NCBI GenBank assembly: GCA_902491215.1
Contig: CABUGV010000003.1
Location: 1 to 64,000 of the forward strand
Length of the DNA: 64,000 nucleotides
Direction: 5' to 3'
DNA from: 43-108 sp001915545
Lineage (GTDB): Bacteria; Bacteroidota; Bacteroidia; Bacteroidales; Bacteroidaceae
Shown: in pieces, positions 59,840 to 64,000 of the stretch
Layout of the letters: each line of letters opens with the position of its first letter
How positions within the stretch are numbered: the first letter of the stretch is position 1
Position numbers and translations under genes: made by a program
Notes under the pieces: generated by a model
Databases searched by the model: none
The model's input: the letters and a program-made list of their open reading frames with translations, nothing else
What the model was told of the DNA's origin: nothing

Positions 59840-61186
59840 GTGAAGACATTTAGAATTGGTGGAGTTCATCCGGCAGAGAACAAATTGTCGGCCGGCGAAC
59901 CGATAAAGGTTGCCGAACTGCCAAAGGTTGCTGTTTTCCCTTTGAGCCAGCATATTGGTGCTCCTGCAAAGGCTATCGTGCAGAAAGGCGATAAGGTAAA
60001 GGTGGGACAGATGATTGCCGAAGCCGGCGGTTTCGTTTCTGCTCATATATACTCTTCTGTTTCGGGTACTGTGCAGAAGGTTGACACTGTGGTTGACGCC
60101 AGCGGATACAAGAAGCCTGCTATATATATAACGGTGGAAGGTGACGAATGGATGGAAGAAATTGACAGAAGCGACAAGCTTGTCAAGATGTCCGACATGC
60201 CAGAACTGACTGGAAAGCAGATTATAGAGAAAATTCAGAAAGCCGGTATCGTTGGTATGGGTGGAGCCTGCTTCCCTTGCCACGTGAAGCTTATGCCGCC
60301 TCCAGGTTCAAAACCTGAATGGGTCATTATAAACGCTGTAGAGTGCGAACCTTACCTCACAGCCGACCACAGACTCATGCTTGAGAAGGCCGATCAGATT
60401 CTTGTCGGTGTTCAGCTCCTCATGAAGGCAGCCAATGTGACAAAGGCTTTCATTGCCATAGAGAACAATAAGCCTGATGCCATCAAGCTGATGACTGAGA
60501 AGGCTGCATCTTGTCCGGGCATTGAGGTAGTTCCTTTGAAGGTGAAATATCCGCAGGGCGGTGAGAAACAGCTTATCGATGCTGTTGTAGGACGTCAGGT
60601 ACCTGCACCTCCAGCTCTGCCTGTAAGTGTTGGAGCTATAATTCAGAACGTAGGAACTGCATACGCTGTATATGAGGCAGTTATGAAGAATAAACCTCTC
60701 TTCGAGAGAATCGTTACTGTAACAGGAAAGAGTCTTGCTCATCCAAGCAACCTGCTCGTCAGAATGGGTACTCCTATGAGCCAGCTCATTGATGCTTGCG
60801 GTGGTCTGCCGGAAGATACAGGCAAGGTCATCGGCGGTGGTCCTATGATGGGTAAGGCGCTGATGAATATAGAAGTGCCGATATGCAAGGGATCATCTGG
60901 CGTGCTCATTATGAACCAGAAAGAGGCGAGAAGAGCAGAACCTCAGCCGTGCATCAGATGTGCAAAGTGTGTGGGAGCTTGTCCTATGGGACTCGAACCT
61001 TACCTCTTGGCTACATGTTCAGGTGCAGGCTTGTGGGAAAAGGTTGAGGATGCCGGCATTACAAGCTGCATCGAGTGCGGTTCGTGCCAGTTCACATGTC
61101 CTTCAAACCGTCCTATGCTTGATCTTATCCGTCTTGGAAAATCAACAGTTATGGGCATAATCAGAGCCCGAAACACTAAAAAGTAA
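59840..61186 (+). CDS. rnfC: Rnf complex subunit C
   Basis: 448 residues with a GTG start (MKTFRIGGVHPAENK). It has the N-terminal barrel-sandwich, then GMGGACFPCHVKLMPP and NAVECEPYLTADHRLML (the NADH/FMN-binding fold). An SLBB part follows, and then two 4Fe-4S motifs, CIRCAKCVGACPMGLEP and CIECGSCQFTCPSNRPM. It oxidises or reduces NAD(H) on the cytoplasmic side. It starts 52 bp after rnfB and is 11 bp from rnfD. Confidence 0.96.
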   Translation: MKTFRIGGVHPAENKLSAGEPIKVAELPKVAVFPLSQHIGAPAKAIVQKGDKVKVGQMIAEAGGFVSAHIYSSVSGTVQKVDTVVDASGYKKPAIYITVEGDEWMEEIDRSDKLVKMSDMPELTGKQIIEKIQKAGIVGMGGACFPCHVKLMPPPGSKPEWVIINAVECEPYLTADHRLMLEKADQILVGVQLLMKAANVTKAFIAIENNKPDAIKLMTEKAASCPGIEVVPLKVKYPQGGEKQLIDAVVGRQVPAPPALPVSVGAIIQNVGTAYAVYEAVMKNKPLFERIVTVTGKSLAHPSNLLVRMGTPMSQLIDACGGLPEDTGKVIGGGPMMGKALMNIEVPICKGSSGVLIMNQKEARRAEPQPCIRCAKCVGACPMGLEPYLLATCSGAGLWEKVEDAGITSCIECGSCQFTCPSNRPMLDLIRLGKSTVMGIIRARNTKK

Positions 61187-61197
61187 ATAAGTAGATT

Positions 61198-62220
61198 ATG
61201 GCAAATAAATTAGTAGTATCTTTATCACCTCACGTTCATAGCTGTGACAGTGTGAAAAAGAATATGTATGGCGTAATCATTGCACTTATACCGGCATTGA
61301 TTGTTTCGTTCATATTTTTCGGACTTGGAGCTTTAGTGGTGACGGCAACGTCTGTGATATCATGCGTATTCTTCGAATGGTTCATCAACCGCTTCATGCT
61401 CGGCAACAACAAGCTGACCATAACTGATGGTTCTGCTATATTGACAGGTATCCTTCTTGCATTCAACATGCCTTCAAACATTCCTGTATGGATTGTAATT
61501 GTGGGAGCATTGTTTGCAATCGGTGTCGTAAAGATGACTTTCGGCGGACTCGGATGCAACCTTTTCAACCCTGCACTTGCAGGACGTGCATTCCTGCTCA
61601 TCTCGTTCCCTGTACAGATGACAAGCTGGCCGGTGGCAGGACAGATGGGATATCTTGATGCAACAACAGAAGCTACTCCGCTTTCTTTGGCTAAGCAGCT
61701 CTTCAAGGTTACAGATCCGCAGGAGCATCAGGCAATCCTCGACAAGATAAACAGCATCGACTGGTTCGACATGTTCATCGGTAATCCTGGACAGCACTTC
61801 GGTGCAGGATGTTTGGGAGAGGTGAGCGCAGCAGCTTTGATCATTGGTCTTATCTTCATGCTTTCACGCAAGATCATCACTTGGCATATCCCGGTTTCAA
61901 TCATTGGAACAGTTTTCGTATTCTCAGGAATACTTTATCTCGTAAAGCCTGAAAGTTATGTTTCTCCAGTCTATGAACTTCTGACCGGCGGACTCATGCT
62001 TGGTGCCATCTTCATGGCAACAGACTATGTGACATCGCCTATGTCTGCAAAAGGACAGATAGTATACGGTGTTGCCATCGGATTCCTGACTGTTGTGATA
62101 CGTAACTATGGTGCTTATCCTGAAGGTATGTCATTTGCGATTCTTATAATGAACGCTTTCACACCGCTCATCAACAATTATTGTAAACCTAAAAGATTCG
62201 GGGAGGTAGCAAAGAAATGA
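61198..62220 (+). CDS. rnfD: Rnf complex subunit D, flavin-bearing membrane protein
   Basis: A 340-residue inner-membrane protein of the NqrB/RnfD family with about nine helices. It has LVVSLSPHVHSCDSVKKNMYGV at the start, GGLGCNLFNPALAGRAFL, and the flavinylation-type motif DATTEATPL (Thr157 or Thr160, covalent FMN expected). It also has ATDYVTSPMSAKGQIVYG. It is the ion-translocating core together with RnfG, E and A. It overlaps rnfG by 4 bp (ATGA). Confidence 0.95.
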   Translation: MANKLVVSLSPHVHSCDSVKKNMYGVIIALIPALIVSFIFFGLGALVVTATSVISCVFFEWFINRFMLGNNKLTITDGSAILTGILLAFNMPSNIPVWIVIVGALFAIGVVKMTFGGLGCNLFNPALAGRAFLLISFPVQMTSWPVAGQMGYLDATTEATPLSLAKQLFKVTDPQEHQAILDKINSIDWFDMFIGNPGQHFGAGCLGEVSAAALIIGLIFMLSRKIITWHIPVSIIGTVFVFSGILYLVKPESYVSPVYELLTGGLMLGAIFMATDYVTSPMSAKGQIVYGVAIGFLTVVIRNYGAYPEGMSFAILIMNAFTPLINNYCKPKRFGEVAKK

Positions 62221-62918
62221 AAAAGTTAAGTTCTTCAATTACCAATATGACGATTGTATTGACAGTGATAGCAGTCGTCGCAGGTGGTGTGTTGGCATAT
62301 ATAAATGATATGACTGCACCGCAGATTGAGAAAATCAATGCTGAGAATCTTGCTGCCGGAATAAAGAAGGTTATCGGTAATGACGAGCTTGTTGTTTCAA
62401 GTACCGACACAATACTGAAGCCGGGAGCTGAGGCAAAAGAAAGCATAACAGACGATGACATAAACTTCGTTGTTTATACCACACAGGATGCTTCGGGCAA
62501 GGAACTCGGAAAGGCTGTCAGAGCTTCGAGCAACGGATTCAGCGGTCCGCTCAAGGTTCTTGTCGGTTTCGACAACAATGGAGCAATACTCGGCTACACC
62601 ATTCTTGCCAGTGCCGAAACACCGGGATTGGGACAGAAGGCTTCACTCTGGTTCCAGAAAGGCAACAAGGGTGATGTCATCGGCAAGAATCCTGGAGAGT
62701 GCAACTTCACTGTAAGCAAGGACGGTGGCGACATTGATGCCATCACAGCTTCAACAATTACCTCAAGAGCTTTTCTTGCAGCTGTGAAGAGTGCTTATGA
62801 CCAGCTTTTTGCAGGCGGTGCTGATGCCACTTCGGGCGCAACATCCCAGAAGGGCAAGTATTCGGCCGACGAAAAGCAGGAAGAAAGCAAAGAGAATGCA
62901 AAAACTACTGAAAACTGA
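62217..62918 (+). CDS. rnfG: Rnf complex subunit G, FMN-binding
   Basis: 233 residues: one membrane helix (MTIVLTVIAVVAGGVLAYIN), then a periplasmic FMN-binding domain (FSGPLKVLVGFDNNGAILGYTILASAETPGLGQK). The expected covalent FMN site is DAITASTITSRAF (Thr180), a degenerate form of D-x2-[ST]-G-A-T. The C-terminal tail carries a perfect D-A-T-S-G-A-T (203-209) before a charged stretch rich in Lys and Glu. It is translationally coupled to rnfD. Confidence 0.94.
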   Translation: MKKLSSSITNMTIVLTVIAVVAGGVLAYINDMTAPQIEKINAENLAAGIKKVIGNDELVVSSTDTILKPGAEAKESITDDDINFVVYTTQDASGKELGKAVRASSNGFSGPLKVLVGFDNNGAILGYTILASAETPGLGQKASLWFQKGNKGDVIGKNPGECNFTVSKDGGDIDAITASTITSRAFLAAVKSAYDQLFAGGADATSGATSQKGKYSADEKQEESKENAKTTEN

Positions 62919-62939
62919 TAAAGGAAAGGAGATACAATC

Positions 62940-63551
62940 ATGAACAACTTTAAAGTTTTGATGAATGGCATCATTAAGGAGAATCCTACTTTCGTTCTCC
63001 TTCTTGGAATGTGTCCAACACTTGGTACCACTTCATCTGCCATAAACGGTTTGTCTATGGGTATCGCGACGATGTTTGTCCTCATACTCTCTAACCTGAT
63101 CATTTCATTGATAAAGAATCTCATTCCTGATATGGTCAGAATACCTTCGTATATCGTTGTGATAGCATCGCTCGTAACAGCACTGCAGATGCTTATGCAG
63201 GCTTATGTGCCGGGTGTATATGCCACTCTGGGTCTTTACATACCTCTTATCGTGGTGAACTGTATTATATTGGGACGTGCTGAGGCTTTCGCCGCAAAGA
63301 ACAATCCAATATCTTCTATATTCGACGGAATCGGTATCGGTATCGGTTTCTCTTTGGCTCTTACTCTTCTTGGAGCTGTCAGAGAGTGGCTCGGTACTGG
63401 TGTAATCTTCAAGTCTGACGACTTCGGCATCAGCGGAATCACTCTTCAGGGTGAGGACTACGGTATGCTGATGTTCGTGCTTGCACCTGGAGCTTTCATC
63501 GTGCTCGGATACCTCATTGCTATCGTCAACAATCTGAGAAAGGCTAAATAA
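62940..63551 (+). CDS. rnfE: Rnf complex subunit E
   Basis: A 203-residue six-helix membrane protein of the NqrD/RnfE family: NPTFVLLLGMCPTLGTTSSAINGLSMG (with the conserved Cys of the membrane iron-sulfur site), PSYIVVIASLVTALQMLMQAY, PLIVVNCIILGRAEAFA and GAVREWLGTG. It forms the ion channel core with RnfA. It starts 21 bp after rnfG and is 23 bp from rnfA. Confidence 0.95.
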   Translation: MNNFKVLMNGIIKENPTFVLLLGMCPTLGTTSSAINGLSMGIATMFVLILSNLIISLIKNLIPDMVRIPSYIVVIASLVTALQMLMQAYVPGVYATLGLYIPLIVVNCIILGRAEAFAAKNNPISSIFDGIGIGIGFSLALTLLGAVREWLGTGVIFKSDDFGISGITLQGEDYGMLMFVLAPGAFIVLGYLIAIVNNLRKAK

Positions 63552-63574
63552 TAAGGATATAAACTGAAGTATAT

Positions 63575-64000
63575 ATGGAATATATATTGATATTTATCAC
63601 GGCAATATTTGTAAACAATATTGTCCTCGCTCAATTCCTGGGTATATGTCCGTTTTTGGGCGTGTCTAAGAAAATCTCTACAGCGTCGGGTATGGGACTC
63701 GCAGTTACATTCGTGCTGCTTCTCTCTACAATTGTGACTTACGCCATTCAGATTTATGTGCTCAATCCTCTGCATCTCGAATATCTTCAGACGATAGCGT
63801 TCATTCTTGTGATTGCCGCTTTGGTGCAGATGGTGGAAATCATTCTCAAGAAGCTTTCTCCATCTCTCTATCAGGCACTGGGAGTATTCCTTCCGCTTAT
63901 CACAACAAACTGCTGTATCTTGGGTGTGGCAATCCTTGTCATCCAGAAGAACTATACATTCGGTGAAGGTATTGCTTATGCCGTTTCAACAGCATTGGGA
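63575..64000 (+). CDS. rnfA: Rnf complex subunit A, truncated by window end
   Basis: The first 142 residues of a NqrE/RnfA membrane protein: MEYILIFITAIFVNNIVLAQFLGICPFLGVSKK with the conserved Cys25, then PLITTNCCILGVAILVIQKNY with the second conserved Cys. It pairs with RnfE around a shared iron-sulfur cluster. The frame is open at 64000. About 50 more residues are expected outside the window. Confidence 0.95.
   Translation, partial: MEYILIFITAIFVNNIVLAQFLGICPFLGVSKKISTASGMGLAVTFVLLLSTIVTYAIQIYVLNPLHLEYLQTIAFILVIAALVQMVEIILKKLSPSLYQALGVFLPLITTNCCILGVAILVIQKNYTFGEGIAYAVSTALG

Overview
The window is a chromosomal stretch of a Bacteroidales bacterium (phylum Bacteroidota), probably a saccharolytic gut-type Bacteroidaceae/Prevotellaceae member. 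The evidence is repeated promoter boxes of the TAnnTTTG type, several with a TTG exactly 20 bp upstream. Lineage-typical families are also present: Porin_10, DUF4468, an HU-CCDC81/SPOR protein, a carboxypeptidase-regulatory-type TonB receptor, PL8, PL10, GH35, and an rnfBCDGEA cluster behind rseC. I see no rRNA, prophage, IS element, CRISPR or conjugative region. The species cannot be named from the sequence.

Layout. 1-5.8 kb: an open frame leaving the left edge, a MATE transporter, a metallophosphoesterase, and on the minus strand a putative porin, a small membrane protein and a DUF4468 protein. 6-10.2 kb: surface-sugar genes (DegT aminotransferase, cupin 3,4-ketoisomerase, FemAB/GNAT acyltransferase, glycosyltransferase), with a tRNA-Ser/tRNA-Glu operon between the first two. 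10.2-16.7 kb: TRIC-type channel, MltF-like transglycosylase, galE, ispE and dnaB. 16.9-24.8 kb: glycan utilisation, with an orphan TonB-dependent receptor, a GH35 beta-galactosidase, a KdgF-like cupin lipoprotein, and a PL8 lyase gene broken by a one-base frameshift.

25-35.5 kb: SIMPL protein, an orphan lipoprotein probably repressed by the adjacent TetR regulator (20-bp palindromic operator), aquaporin, a sigma-54 activator-lptE-hypothetical-secG operon, then a PP2C-like phosphatase, an HU/SPOR protein, an FHA protein and a geranylgeranyl-reductase-like flavoprotein. 35.6-41 kb: PL10 pectate lyase and a 1374-residue secreted protein of unknown function, preceded by a large branched hairpin. 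41-55.7 kb: a long minus-strand housekeeping run of lon-tgt-lptF-DEAD helicase-coaX-outer membrane protein-TPR-lptC-ppiD, then a flavodiiron protein. 55.8-58 kb: trmN6 and a DUF418 membrane protein. 58.4 kb to the right edge: rseC-rnfBCDGEA, with rnfA cut by the window end.

The most unusual non-coding signal is a family of short intergenic arrays at about 12.33-12.39, 27.45-27.53 and 56.74-56.84 kb. They share a unit with exactly 22-bp spacing, core GAGCCCTT and dyad-symmetric flanks (AATTGC / GCAATT). Other points of interest are the PL8 frameshift, a Tgt that lacks the zinc cysteines, a perfect flavinylation motif in the RnfG tail, and the TetR operator.
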